Shown piece by piece: positions 7,869 to 16,662 of a DNA stretch of 34,547 nucleotides (position 1 is its first letter; every line of letters starts with the position of its first letter). The DNA is taken from NCBI RefSeq assembly GCF_015714725.1, contig NZ_WBKM01000075.1:1-34547 (forward strand). Direction: 5' to 3'. The position numbers and the translations under genes are program-made. The DNA comes from Nostoc sp. WHI. GTDB taxonomy: Bacteria > Cyanobacteriota > Cyanobacteriia > Cyanobacteriales > Nostocaceae. A model generated the notes under the pieces. It saw only the letters and a program-made list of their open reading frames with translations, had not been told where the DNA came from and did not search any database.

Positions 7869-9188
7869 TCATTTTTGTCTATCAACCTTCATTTGTGAAA
7901 ACACACGATAATCATCCAGGTTCAACTGCGGATTACTGCTTTGATTTTCTTTCGTCTTAATCAAGTTGTATTCTACATTTTCTGTGTAAATTGCAAACGT
8001 GATATTAAAAACTTCCATAAAATTGATTACCCACTTACACTCATCTTCAGGATATTTTTCGTAATAACGAATCAGATGAGCAATCCTAATTTCTAAATGT
8101 CTACGGGAATTTCTACAAATCAAAATAGTCTTTAGCAGTATAATCACCAGCGTTAGAGAGTGACCTTGGGTAAGCAATATTATAAATAATGACGAAGGTT
8201 CTTTCCCATTTTCTGTCGTCAAACAATCAATCACTCGATTACAAGTTCTCAGAAAAAATTCTTTAGTGAGAATTTCTTGATTATGATCTTTCTTCCATAA
8301 AGATAAACTCTTTGCGAACTGCTGTCGTAAACTCTCGACTAATTCTTGATTATCTACAGAAAAAAATAGATATTTTTCTATACTTTTTTTAAATTCTCCA
8401 AGAGTTTGCTCTTGAGTTTGCTTGATAAATATATTGGCAATATTTTCATGACTAAATACACCCCTTCTTAAAACAATTGCTTTTATTAAATGCAGAACAT
8501 TATCTCCCAAAATACTGGGATTATTGTAGCGTGTTGTGCTTGAGGCGGCAGATTGAGAACGAGCAATATACATTGCCATCTCAAACTTAAACTTGTCTTT
8601 TATCTGTCTAGAAAGCCTTCTAGCGGCTTCTTGTTGCTCTCTTGGATTATTTTTATTAACAGATTGATCAACTAATAAATAGGAAGTGTAACGATTAGCC
8701 CAATGACTTTTAGATGATTCCTCATATTTAGCAGCAAATAATTTTAATTCTTGGTAGTCTTTGCTATTGATGAAATTATTTAACCACCCTTTATAAATAT
8801 TTATCGCTGGAGAACTATTTGTCTTTACTTTCAGGTTTTCATTAGCAAATAAATTAACTAATTCTTTGATATATTTGTCTTTTCTATTGGTTATCCAATT
8901 GTTAATTATTATATAAATACACCGCTTTAGTGTATTACAGAACTCCTGTTCGTTATCATCTAAAAAAATCCTGTATATTCCAGGTACAGAATGGGAGTCC
9001 TGTGAATCAAGGCTGTCTATAAATAAACTTTTGAATTCCCGTAAAATATCATCGGGCGACAGTTTTTTAGCAATTTCCCCGAAGAAGCTATAAACCTCCT
9101 CTTGGGCAATTTGCACATTTAGCGGTTTAGATTTAGACGTAATACAATGAGGATATCCGTGACTAATTGATAAACTCTTAGCAGTCAT
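7869..9188 (-). CDS. Uncharacterised conserved-looking helical protein
   Basis: The 439-residue protein has no signal peptide and no transmembrane helix; it is rich in Lys, Asn, Ile and Leu and looks almost entirely alpha-helical. Recognisable blocks include YTSYLLVDQS, FKFEMAMYIARSQS, LGDNVLHLIKAIVLRRG and ANIFIKQT, which read like the conserved core of a cyanobacterial family I cannot name. No catalytic motif was seen. It stands alone between the convergent membrane protein and the tRNA-Leu gene. An enzyme is unlikely; a scaffold or regulatory helical repeat protein is possible. Confidence 0.75.
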   Translation of the reverse strand: MTAKSLSISHGYPHCITSKSKPLNVQIAQEEVYSFFGEIAKKLSPDDILREFKSLFIDSLDSQDSHSVPGIYRIFLDDNEQEFCNTLKRCIYIIINNWITNRKDKYIKELVNLFANENLKVKTNSSPAINIYKGWLNNFINSKDYQELKLFAAKYEESSKSHWANRYTSYLLVDQSVNKNNPREQQEAARRLSRQIKDKFKFEMAMYIARSQSAASSTTRYNNPSILGDNVLHLIKAIVLRRGVFSHENIANIFIKQTQEQTLGEFKKSIEKYLFFSVDNQELVESLRQQFAKSLSLWKKDHNQEILTKEFFLRTCNRVIDCLTTENGKEPSSLFIILLTQGHSLTLVIILLKTILICRNSRRHLEIRIAHLIRYYEKYPEDECKWVINFMEVFNITFAIYTENVEYNLIKTKENQSSNPQLNLDDYRVFSQMKVDRQK

Positions 9189-9403
9189 TTCAGTTATCAG
9201 GATAAAAAGGCTTCCTGTTCATATTATTACCAGCTTAACTTAGTGAACAGTAGCATCAATCTATTCTTCAGAGATTGAGTAATCTTTTTACATAAATTTG
9301 ATAAACTCTGACTCTAAATAAAGTATTAAATACAACTTTTTTAATACTTCATCAAATAATTCAGTGAAATTACTTAGTTCTAAAAATTAAGTACCATACA
9401 TAA

Positions 9404-9449
9404 AAGCTATGGGCGAATTGATATATTAAATACAACCCACCCATAGCTT
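9404..9449 (-). terminator. Probable terminator of tRNA-Leu(UAA)
   Basis: A perfect 10-bp stem AAGCTATGGG / CCCATAGCTT lies 27 bases past the tRNA 3' end on the minus strand and is followed there by TTTTAT. A second AT-rich hairpin (9321-9330 with 9340-9349) lies further downstream. Confidence 0.5.
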
Positions 9450-9526
9450 CTATAGGAGTATTTTGGCATTTTAAATGGGGGTGGAGGGACTTGAACCCAC
9501 ACGACCTTTTACGGTCAACGGATTTT

Positions 9527-9825
9527 CATTCTCCCGCAGTTTTCACTGCTACCTGATCACTTTAATTAGATCAGGTTTTAAGAATTGGACTCTCCCTTTA
9601 CCCTCGACTTTAACGTTAGGGTAGCTCCCGTCGGGTCTCTGCACCTTCCCTCAATTTTGGATTTTGGATTTTGGATTTTGGATTGAAGACCAATCGCAAA
9701 TCTAAAATTGCAAATCTAAAATTTTTGGGCTTGGCTCAGGATTGCCATGTCTGTCACCAGATTTAGGTTTCCCTGAGTTTGAGAGCTTCCACTTGAGGGA
9801 TTTCTCCTTCAAGGCTCAGTTATCT
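9527..9825 (-). ncRNA. Group I intron of tRNA-Leu(UAA), 299 nt
   Basis: The 5' exon ends in U and the intron ends in G (9527), as group I splicing needs. Core pieces include AATCCTGAGCCAAG and GGTGCAGAGACCCGACGGGAG. A stretch of heptanucleotide repeats (ATTTTGG on the plus strand, four copies at 9654-9681, then ATCTAAAATTGCAA-type repeats to 9724) fits the variable P6b region known from Nostoc trnL introns. No homing endonuclease ORF is present. Confidence 0.85.
9654..9681. repeat. Heptanucleotide repeat ATTTTGG x4 in the intron
   Basis: Four perfect tandem ATTTTGG units are followed by related AAATCTAAAATTGC-like repeats. Length changes here probably alter a peripheral stem of the intron rather than the catalytic core. 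Confidence 0.85.
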
Positions 9826-9859
9826 AAGTCCGTAGCGTCTACCATTCCGCCACGCCCCC

Positions 9860-10230
9860 GCAGCTGTTTCCTAACTAGTGTAACTAGTTATTTTGTGGAG
9901 GCAGCAAATACCTCCTCATATATTCCACCATCAATTGTGTCTTTTGTCCAACTGAATTGAAAAATTTTATCCACATTGTTTTTCAGAGTTCAAAGTTTTC
10001 TTTGTTTCCTCGTAATAAATCTAATTTGGATAAGCATTTTCGAGCTTGTCTGACTAAAGCATTTATTTGCCGGTGGATTTATAATCATAGCATAATCTAC
10101 CTCTGATCGGTCAATTTTGACATAGACGCGGCAATTCTGGCGCAGTTATTGTGAAAGCATCATGATTATACTTCGCTGAGTCTGGCTCTTCAGCCTATGA
10201 TGGAAAACAGATGCTTAAGACTTGAAAGTT
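9860..10230. other. Intergenic region between trnL and ndhL
   Basis: This region presumably carries the divergent promoters of trnL (minus) and ndhL (plus). It contains a short inverted repeat ACTAGT-gta-ACTAGT (near 9875-9889). I saw no RNA gene or clear promoter boxes. Confidence 0.4.
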
Positions 10231-10443
10231 ATGATTGTCGCCCTGCTGTATCTGATTTTGGCTGGAGCTTACCTTCTAGTAATCCCGATCGCTGTCTTGC
10301 TATATCTGAAGCAGCGTTGGTATGTAGCTAGCTCCATCGAGCGTGTCTTTATGTACTTTTTGGTGTTCTTCTTCTTTCCGGGTTTGTTGGTTCTATCGCC
10401 GTTTGTAAATTTTCGACCCCAACGGCGACAAATTGAAGTTTAA
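10231..10443 (+). CDS. ndhL: NAD(P)H-quinone oxidoreductase subunit L (NDH-1 subunit)
   Basis: The 70-residue membrane protein starts [16 protein letters not shown] and has two or three hydrophobic helices with the conserved cyanobacterial NdhL pattern ([35 protein letters not shown]). NdhL is a thylakoid-membrane subunit of the photosynthetic NDH-1 complex, needed for cyclic electron flow and inorganic carbon uptake. The ATG at 10231 is preferred over an in-frame TTG at 10222, since it gives the usual NdhL length. It is followed by the DUF3007 gene and trpA. Confidence 0.95.
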   Translation: MIVALLYLILAGAYLLVIPIAVLLYLKQRWYVASSIERVFMYFLVFFFFPGLLVLSPFVNFRPQRRQIEV

Positions 10444-10467
10444 CGAGATTGGTAGGTCATAACTCTC

Positions 10468-10779
10468 ATGCGACGGATTGACGCTATTGGAATTGGCTTG
10501 GGCGTTTTTATTGCCGGCGGCTTGGCATACATAGGATTGCAGCTAGTCGGTTTGGATAATCAGGAAGCTGGTATATGGAGCCAAGTCTTACTAGCCAGTG
10601 GGTTAGTTGGCTGGTTAGCCACCTATTTTTTCCGGGCGGCGGGACAAAAAATGACCTACCACCAACAGCGGGAACAGTATGAGCAAAACTTTCTGCAAAA
10701 GCGGTTAGAAGAGCTTACTCCCGAAGAACTAGCACGAATTCAATCTGAAATAGAACAAGAAGAGCAATCTCAGGTATAA
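10468..10779 (+). CDS. DUF3007 family membrane protein
   Basis: The 103-residue protein has two N-terminal transmembrane helices (about 5-27 and 38-57), then a charged helical tail (HQQREQYEQNFLQKRLEELTPEELARIQ). This matches the DUF3007 family of cyanobacteria and plastid-bearing plants. The start lies 24 bases after the ndhL stop, so co-transcription is likely. Its function is not established; its position suggests a thylakoid role connected with NDH-1, which is inference. Confidence 0.85.
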   Translation: MRRIDAIGIGLGVFIAGGLAYIGLQLVGLDNQEAGIWSQVLLASGLVGWLATYFFRAAGQKMTYHQQREQYEQNFLQKRLEELTPEELARIQSEIEQEEQSQV

Positions 10780-11099
10780 AGTTATCATTGGTCAGTTGTT
10801 CTTTGTCCCTTGTCCGAATGCCACTAAGTTAAGATACAGCCCTTGCCCTGACTGGTTCCCAGCCTCCAGGCTGGGAATCCATATTGGGAGGCTCCGCCTC
10901 CTCTTTCTTGACGAGAGGCAGAGCCTCTCAGAATACATTCCCAGTCTAAGACTGGGAACGAGGTGACACAAGCCTTTGGGCTTTTCTTAGTGCCATTCGT
11001 CCCTTGTCCTTTGTCTAGTTACGAATGACCAATACTTCGGCTTCGCTCAGTACAAGTGACAACTGACTCTTGACCAATGATTTTTGAAACTTGACTACA
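10780..11099. repeat. Intergenic region with multi-hairpin repeat copy 2
   Basis: Positions 10853-10963 hold the second copy of the four-hairpin repeat of 2499-2608: TTCCCAGCC/GGCTGGGAA, GGAGGC/GCCTCC, GAGAGGC/GCCTCTC, TTCCCAGTC/GACTGGGAA, then GAACGAGG. It is flanked by degenerate heptamer-like TTTGTCC/CTTGTCC and TGACCAAT stretches (10790-10815, 11000-11080). It separates the DUF3007 gene from trpA. Confidence 0.8.
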
Positions 11100-11927
11100 A
11101 TGACTGCTATTTCTGATTGCTTTGAAACTCTTGGGTACAATCGTGAGTGCGCTTTAATTCCGTTTATCACTGCTGGCGATCCAAATTTAGAAACAACAGC
11201 AGCAGCGTTGCAGATTCTGGATCGCAGTGGGGCAGATATGATTGAACTAGGTGTACCATACTCCGATCCTCTGGCGGATGGGCCAGTGATTCAAGCGGCT
11301 GCTACCCGCGCCCTGCAAAGGGGAACAAAATTAGAGCAGGTGTTGGAAATGGTGCAAGCAACTAGTCCCAAATTGCGATCGCCTATTATCTTATTTACCT
11401 ACTACAACCCAATTTTGCACCGGGGCATTGAAAAATTTCTCTCTTCAATTGCTGCGGCTGGGGTAGCGGGATTGGTAGTACCAGATTTGCCTTTGGAAGA
11501 AGCAGGAGGGTTGCTCGAACCAGCTAAGGAGATGGGAATTGATGTAACTTTGTTGGTTGCTCCCACCAGTTCCGCCGAACGGATAGAAGCGATCGCTACC
11601 TCCTCCCAAGGATTTATTTATTTAGTGAGCGTCACAGGTGTTACAGGAATGCGATCGCAACTGGAAAACCGCGTGTCAGATTTACTTAAACAAATTCGTG
11701 GTGTTACTGATAAACCCATTGGTGTAGGCTTTGGGATCTCCGAAGCTGCACAAGCCCGTCAGGTAAAGGAATGGGGCGCAGATGCCGTGATCGTGGGCAG
11801 CGCTTTTGTGAAACGGTTAGCCCAAGGTACACCAGAGCAAGGACTAAATGCGATCGCCGAATTTTGCCAAAGTCTCAAGGCAGCCATCAAAACTACCAAC
11901 ACCAGTACAAATACTCCTCTTGATTAG
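11100..11927 (+). CDS. trpA: Tryptophan synthase alpha subunit
   Basis: The 275-residue protein cleaves indole-3-glycerol phosphate to indole and glyceraldehyde-3-phosphate, passing indole to TrpB. The family signature is clear: PFITAGDPN, then [17 protein letters not shown] with the catalytic residues E49 and D60 numbered as in E. coli, and GVGFGIS near the phosphate site. The ATG at 11100 is used rather than the TTG at 11091. No other trp gene is next to it, as is usual in cyanobacteria, where trp genes are scattered. Confidence 0.97.
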   Translation: MTAISDCFETLGYNRECALIPFITAGDPNLETTAAALQILDRSGADMIELGVPYSDPLADGPVIQAAATRALQRGTKLEQVLEMVQATSPKLRSPIILFTYYNPILHRGIEKFLSSIAAAGVAGLVVPDLPLEEAGGLLEPAKEMGIDVTLLVAPTSSAERIEAIATSSQGFIYLVSVTGVTGMRSQLENRVSDLLKQIRGVTDKPIGVGFGISEAAQARQVKEWGADAVIVGSAFVKRLAQGTPEQGLNAIAEFCQSLKAAIKTTNTSTNTPLD

Positions 11928-12163
11928 ACCGGGAAAGTAGATTAAAAAAGTATAACAGCGCAGTTTTTCTATCCTTGCTTGGTAGACAATTTGACCATTA
12001 TAGTTTTGAATATTAACATCAGATATCAGGATGTAAAAAAACTAGCTGATACGGTCGCTAATAGTTTGAGTATTATGTGAAGTTAAGTAGGCATAAATTA
12101 TGAGTATGAGAGTGAGTCAGTCACGAATTGTTATAGTTACATCCCAATTGAGGAGCAAAGGCG

Positions 12164-12841
12164 ATGAGTGAGAGTATGGCATTTATCGGCGGGGTTGCTG
12201 TAGCTGGGCTGGCAGCTCTCGTATTGCTCAAAGGAACGAATACCCCCCTACAACCTAACTTCGCTGTGGCTCCGCAAATGCCGGGGACTGTGGTAGCGCC
12301 GGGAGTACAGCCACAAATGTATTCTCCTTACAACCCTTATGCGCCGCCAGTGTATCCCGGTCAGTTTCAGCCGCCAGTTGCTCCCAATACTGACCAACGC
12401 CTAGAGATGGAGAAGTTCAACACGCAAATGCAGTTGGAGCGTTTAAAAAACGACAATGAACAACTGAAAGAACAGTTGAAGTTGCAAAATCAACAACTCC
12501 AAGGTCAAGTCCAAAATTTCAATACTCAGCAGCAGTGGCAATTAGCCCAGCAGAATAACCAACAAAAAGCAGCAGCATTCCAGCCACAAAATCCTTGGTG
12601 GTCTTCACCCATGCTCTGGGCTGTGGGAGGCGCAACTCTTACTATTGGCGGTGGTGTTGTCGTAGCTGGGGTATTGGCTTTATTTTCGCCACGGCAGCGT
12701 CCAGCCCGGACTGTACAAGTGATTCACCCTTACCAAGGAAATACGCCATCCTTGGTTCCGGTACGTCGTGCTGAGTTTCTGCCTGCTTCGCGGATGGAAG
12801 CAAGACGAGTTGAAGCCCCAGAATACGACGAAATGCACTAA
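12164..12841 (+). CDS. Uncharacterised Pro/Gln-rich membrane protein with coiled coil
   Basis: The 225-residue protein has an N-terminal hydrophobic helix (about 5-24), a Pro/Tyr-rich stretch (NPYAPPVYPGQFQPP), a Gln/Asn/Leu coiled coil (about 80-135, MQLERLKNDNEQLKEQLKLQNQQLQGQ), a second hydrophobic helix (about 147-172) and a basic tail. AGGAG lies eight bases before the ATG. The composition suggests a membrane-anchored scaffold or cell-envelope protein. I do not recognise the family. Confidence 0.8.
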   Translation: MSESMAFIGGVAVAGLAALVLLKGTNTPLQPNFAVAPQMPGTVVAPGVQPQMYSPYNPYAPPVYPGQFQPPVAPNTDQRLEMEKFNTQMQLERLKNDNEQLKEQLKLQNQQLQGQVQNFNTQQQWQLAQQNNQQKAAAFQPQNPWWSSPMLWAVGGATLTIGGGVVVAGVLALFSPRQRPARTVQVIHPYQGNTPSLVPVRRAEFLPASRMEARRVEAPEYDEMH

Positions 12842-12854
12842 TAGGGAAAATAGA

Positions 12855-12881
12855 CGTTGCTGAATTCTGCAATCAGCAACG
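12855..12881 (+). terminator. Hairpin after the 12164-12841 gene
   Basis: A perfect 9-bp stem CGTTGCTGA / TCAGCAACG lies 14 bases past the stop. There is no good T-run after it, so it may be a processing or rho-assisted end rather than a classic intrinsic terminator. Confidence 0.4.
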
Positions 12882-13037
12882 CCGGAAAATAAAATCATAG
12901 GAATACACGGGATGCACACAGATAATTCATCTGTGATTTAAAAGGTTAGACCCCTGATCAATTTACCCAATTATCTTTGAAATCCTCACCAATGATTTAG
13001 GATTGCTATATTTATGTTTAGTTAAAATAGCAATCTG

Positions 13038-13484
13038 TTAAGGTGAGATCGCTGTGGGATTAACGGCAGTAATTTCTGAGTAACGGGCAAAATCACTAAT
13101 ATTAAACGTAAGGATATGGGTCAGTCCATGCACTAGCATTGCTGCAACCAGTCGTGTATCATGCACCTTGACTCCCGACACCCTATAATCGACAACTAAA
13201 CGCCGCCATTGTGTATGAACTGCTGCATTATCAGGCAAAAAATTGAAGTACCTCTCTATCACTTGCGCCCTCTGGTCTGTCTCCTCGATTGATAAGCCAA
13301 AACCGCTCCGTGCCGTTGTAGGTCGCGTGCATACGTTCCAAAATTCTCCCAAAATTTGTGATGTATAACAGATTTCTTCTCCCTTTTGCAGTAAGGAGTA
13401 GATGGCATCACGAACCAAAATATGATTTGGATCTGAAGGAGAAATGAACCGTAATAGGATGTTTGTATCTGCCATGAAAAACAT
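13038..13484 (-). CDS. PIN domain ribonuclease, VapC-like toxin
   Basis: The 148-residue PIN protein carries the acidic set expected for Mg-dependent RNA cleavage: D6 (ADTNILLR), E47 (LGEFWN), D109 (VHDTRLVA) and D131 (FNISDF). Its ATG overlaps the antitoxin stop as TGATG, showing translational coupling; a second ATG nine bases on (MADTN) is an alternative start. Together with 13484-13801 it forms a type II toxin-antitoxin pair. The target RNA is unknown. Confidence 0.88.
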   Translation of the reverse strand: MFFMADTNILLRFISPSDPNHILVRDAIYSLLQKGEEICYTSQILGEFWNVCTRPTTARSGFGLSIEETDQRAQVIERYFNFLPDNAAVHTQWRRLVVDYRVSGVKVHDTRLVAAMLVHGLTHILTFNISDFARYSEITAVNPTAISP

Positions 13485-13801
13485 CAGTCATGATTCCCAT
13501 AAATGCTTTCACGAGTAAAGGATTCTGGCGGTAAAACTGGTATTTGTTCCGCTCCTTGAGCTAATAATTCCATGTCCGCTTCCCATTGTTGTGAGTCAAA
13601 AGTACGCTTTGTACCAAACTCTGCAAATGTATGTTTATGTCCGTGTGATGTGCCAAAGATATCCCTTTCAATCAAATCACGGATATACGCTGCTCTGTCG
13701 CCTCCAAAGTGCCTCACTCGCTCATCAATCAGCCTTAGTAGAGGTTTGCTTATTCCAGTAACCTCAATTTTGTTATTGTCCATGTTGTTTCTCATTTCCA
13801 T
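13484..13801 (-). CDS. Ribbon-helix-helix-like antitoxin partner of the PIN toxin
   Basis: The 105-residue protein has an N-terminal segment KIEVTGISKPLLRLIDERVRHFGGDRAAYIRDLIERD that reads as a beta strand plus two helices of a ribbon-helix-helix DNA-binding domain. The acidic and aromatic C-terminal half would wrap the toxin. The start is uncertain: the frame opens at 13801 (MEMRNN), but MDNN at 13783 has a GAG-rich sequence upstream. As in related pairs it probably represses its own operon; no operator was identified. Confidence 0.75.
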   Translation of the reverse strand: MEMRNNMDNNKIEVTGISKPLLRLIDERVRHFGGDRAAYIRDLIERDIFGTSHGHKHTFAEFGTKRTFDSQQWEADMELLAQGAEQIPVLPPESFTRESIYGNHD

Positions 13802-13933
13802 ACTTATAGAACTTACGCATTGACAAATGAGGGGAGAAATGCAATAAAAAAATCAGCAAGCACTAAACACTTGTAACTGTTAAAAGCCGCCTTTTGGAGT
13901 TTCTGTGATATTGGGACTTTCTGTAGTGACAGG

Positions 13934-15802
13934 TTAGTTAGTATCGGGAAGTTTCTGTTGAGTATTCTTTTGATTACCTTGAGTGTCTACTTTGGGTAGT
14001 GCCTGTTTTGCCAGATTTTCGGCTGCTTGTTTAAATAATGGTTCTATTCTGTTTCGCCAATATTTAGTATTAGGCAACTTTTCTGGATGGTTTCTATAAT
14101 CTAAAACTTTATCCCATTTACCATCATCGATCGCTTTATTAATCTCATTAGATAACGCCTCCGCCTTAGCCCAATCTTCCTGCCACTGGGCAATTACTTT
14201 GCCCGTCTCTTGGATACTAGAAGCAGCATTTGCTGGAATCGATCTTAAAAGTGCGATCGCACCAACGATATCTCCTGATTCATACTTCTGTCTTGCTTGT
14301 TCTATAATATTGGCACTGTTATCATTAGGCTGCGATCGCTCTGATTTCCCAGAATCGGAAATTGACCCCTTGGAGTCTTCTGGTGATGGAGTTACTACAT
14401 TCCTAGCTTTTGGTTTTGGCTTGGGAATCGGTCTAGTCGCAATTAGAGTGCTATCATCTACAATTTTAGTTGCAATCCCCTTTTCGCGCAGGCAAGAAGC
14501 CCATTGATCTTTATTAGCTATCACATAAGGGTGTGCCCAAGCCAAACGACCAGATTTAAGTTTAACTTCTATCCAACCTCGTTTTGTCTGCTTGCCAGTC
14601 ACCTCGAAATTGGTTTTATCAGCAACAGTTTGCAAAATATTATCAGAATTTATCGAACTAGGTTCAGAACGGATATTAGAGTTTCCGACAACAACAGCCG
14701 AGCATTTATTTGCTAAGGCAGTATCGTTACCCATAAGGTTAGAAGCTAAATTTTTCACATTTGGATATACATTTGCTACCAAGGCAGCCGCACCACCTGC
14801 CAATAATATGCCAACTAATATCGGCCACGGATCGGATTTACTAGAATCTTTACGGGCAGGTTTGACAGGATTTGCTGGTGCAACTGCAACCGTTTGCAGC
14901 CGAGATACTTGAGGCTGAGATTTGGCTGCTTGGTAACTGGAATTTTTGGCGGATTCTTGAGGTGTGGAAAGTGGAGTTACAGGATTAATCGCGTCTTTAT
15001 ATGCTTGCAGTGCTTCCGTGGCGTTTTGGTAACGGTCTTTGAAGTGATAATGCACCATCTTAGTCAACACTGCCGCCAGTCGGTAGTTCACGGTTGCTGA
15101 ATGCTGCCAAATGATTTCGCCGGTTTCCGGGTCTTCTTGCAATTGTGTTGGCAAGAGTCCTGTTAGTGCTTGAATAGCGATGATGCCAAGGGAATAGATA
15201 TCACTGTTGGGGCGGGGTTTACCTTGCCCTTGTTCTGTGGGCATATAGCCAGGAGTGCCAATAACTACTGTGGCAGAGGGTTGTCCGCCCACTGTGACCA
15301 TCTGTGTACGCAGTTGCTTCACTGCCCCAAAGTCCACTAAAACTAACTTATTATCTGAGGCGCGACGGATGATATTATCAGGTTTGATGTCACGGTGAAT
15401 CACTCCTTGGCGGTGGACAAATTCTAGAATTTCCAGAACTTCCTGCAATAGTTGAATTACTCGGCTTTCACTCCAGCGCTCACCAGGTATAAGTTCCTCA
15501 GCTAAAGTATGTCCTTCAATATATTCTTGTACCAGATAGAATTCTTGGTTTTCGTCAAAGTACGCTAGCAGCCTGGGTATTTGGTCATGGTTGCCTAGTT
15601 TTTCTAAGGTTTCGGCTTCGCTGTTAAATAGGCGTTTAGCAGTATCAAAAACTCTGGGGTCAGTTCCGGGTTTAAGGTGCTTGACAACGCAGATGGGATT
15701 GCCTGGCCGCCTCGTATCTTGGGCAATGTAGGTTTGACCAAATCCTCCCATTGCCAGGACTCGAATTACTTGGTAACGATTGTCTAGTAATTTGCCTATC
15801 AT
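13934..15802 (-). CDS. Serine/threonine protein kinase with transmembrane helix and SH3 domain
   Basis: The 622-residue Hanks-type kinase has a Gly loop LAMGGFGQTY (16-25), ATP-binding K41, catalytic HRDIKPDN (136-143), DFG (157-159) and a GTPGYMPTEQ activation-segment end. A linker leads to one transmembrane helix (about 326-346), then an SH3-like domain (368-428, NIRSEPS...GWIEVKL), a Pro/Ser/Lys-rich linker and a helical C-terminal domain (about 500-605). The kinase is thus cytosolic and the SH3 part probably periplasmic. GGAGG precedes the start ATG. This architecture is common among Nostoc kinases; the substrates are unknown. Confidence 0.93.
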   Translation of the reverse strand: MIGKLLDNRYQVIRVLAMGGFGQTYIAQDTRRPGNPICVVKHLKPGTDPRVFDTAKRLFNSEAETLEKLGNHDQIPRLLAYFDENQEFYLVQEYIEGHTLAEELIPGERWSESRVIQLLQEVLEILEFVHRQGVIHRDIKPDNIIRRASDNKLVLVDFGAVKQLRTQMVTVGGQPSATVVIGTPGYMPTEQGQGKPRPNSDIYSLGIIAIQALTGLLPTQLQEDPETGEIIWQHSATVNYRLAAVLTKMVHYHFKDRYQNATEALQAYKDAINPVTPLSTPQESAKNSSYQAAKSQPQVSRLQTVAVAPANPVKPARKDSSKSDPWPILVGILLAGGAAALVANVYPNVKNLASNLMGNDTALANKCSAVVVGNSNIRSEPSSINSDNILQTVADKTNFEVTGKQTKRGWIEVKLKSGRLAWAHPYVIANKDQWASCLREKGIATKIVDDSTLIATRPIPKPKPKARNVVTPSPEDSKGSISDSGKSERSQPNDNSANIIEQARQKYESGDIVGAIALLRSIPANAASSIQETGKVIAQWQEDWAKAEALSNEINKAIDDGKWDKVLDYRNHPEKLPNTKYWRNRIEPLFKQAAENLAKQALPKVDTQGNQKNTQQKLPDTN

Positions 15803-15965
15803 GTTTCCTCCCCAGAGTTATTACCTAATTTTCCAGCTGGTAATAAATATCTCCAAATTTTCTTCAATGAAATCCGCTATCTTGAGAAAAGATTTAGATT
15901 AAAAACGCAGCTTTTTAATAAACGCAGACTATTTATTTTTCTTTTAGTGTCCCTGTTTACTACCA

Positions 15966-16460
15966 ATGCCACCTAAAATAACAAACTCAGTTGCATGGCA
16001 GCAGGCTGAAATCCTCATGCAACCTGCTTTCATTCGCGTTATCGACAATATCCGCAAGTTGCTTGATGAATCTTCCTGGACGGGAACTTATCACGATGTA
16101 CTGATTTGGCCGCCTAGTACCACTGATGAAATCAAAGCATTGGTGACTGAGCTATTGCAAGCAATGGAAACTGCAACGCCCGAAGAAGCAGATGAAATCA
16201 GAGAGACTCTTGCTCGTCTACCTATGCCCCATCCAGGATATCATCTGCGTTTGGAGCGTCAACAGCAACAAGCGAGTATCGATTTGTGGGAACTGTGTTA
16301 TGAAGTGTGTTTTCTTGAATACACCCCACAGGAGGAAGCTGCTGATATTGATACTAGTTTAATTGATGAACTGGGTGAAGTTGATTGGCTGCGTTTGGAT
16401 GTTAAGACAAAGGAGTTAGTTAAACAGGCGTTTGCTAGATTGCCCAAGGATAACAAATAA
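15966..16460 (+). CDS. Uncharacterised small acidic protein
   Basis: The 164-residue soluble protein is rich in Glu, Leu and Trp, with no signal peptide or membrane helix. Segments such as WPPSTTDEIKALVTELLQAM and LARLPMPHPGYHLRLER look like a conserved core. The gene is divergent from the kinase at 13934-15802, with 163 bases between starts. I do not recognise the family. Confidence 0.75.
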   Translation: MPPKITNSVAWQQAEILMQPAFIRVIDNIRKLLDESSWTGTYHDVLIWPPSTTDEIKALVTELLQAMETATPEEADEIRETLARLPMPHPGYHLRLERQQQQASIDLWELCYEVCFLEYTPQEEAADIDTSLIDELGEVDWLRLDVKTKELVKQAFARLPKDNK

Positions 16461-16607
16461 AATACTCTCACAATAGAATTCTGCGCTACGCGAACGTCTT
16501 TCTATAGTAGCTTGCGGTAAATCGCTATGCATGTACGTTAATCAAAATCACCCTATCAGGTGAATCTAATGGGTGAGGTAAAAGAAACACAAACTATCGT
16601 ACCTTAA

Positions 16608-16644
16608 GGCTATAAATGGTTACTTGGCAAACCAATTTATAGCC
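16608..16644 (+). promoter_or_regulatory. Hairpin in the leader of the methyltransferase gene
   Basis: A perfect 10-bp stem GGCTATAAAT / ATTTATAGCC encloses a 17-base loop and ends just upstream of the AGGAAG ribosome binding site (about 16652-16657). There is no T-run, so an effect on translation or mRNA stability is more likely than termination. Confidence 0.4.
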
Positions 16645-16662
16645 TCAAAAATTAGGAAGTAG

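Larger units (their letters stand above)
9476..9859 (-). tRNA. trnL: tRNA-Leu(UAA), split by a group I intron
   Basis: The exons are 9859-9826 and 9526-9476. Joined, they give GGGGGCGTGGCGGAATGG..., anticodon arm ACGGA-CTTAAAA-TCCGT (anticodon UAA), a long variable arm (GACC/GGTC) typical of class II tRNAs, and a T-loop TTCAAGT. The CCA end is not encoded. The intron sits after the first anticodon base, the classic cyanobacterial trnL position. Two stem mismatches are odd: C6 opposite A in the acceptor stem and U opposite U in the T stem. The D-loop also looks one base shorter than the usual trnL form. Confidence 0.85.

Noticed and set aside
9742..9960. Plus-strand ORF of 72 residues
   Set aside because: It is antisense to the tRNA-Leu 5' exon and intron.
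14199..15100. Plus-strand ORFs antisense to the Ser/Thr kinase gene
   Set aside because: Shadow frames of a well-supported kinase.
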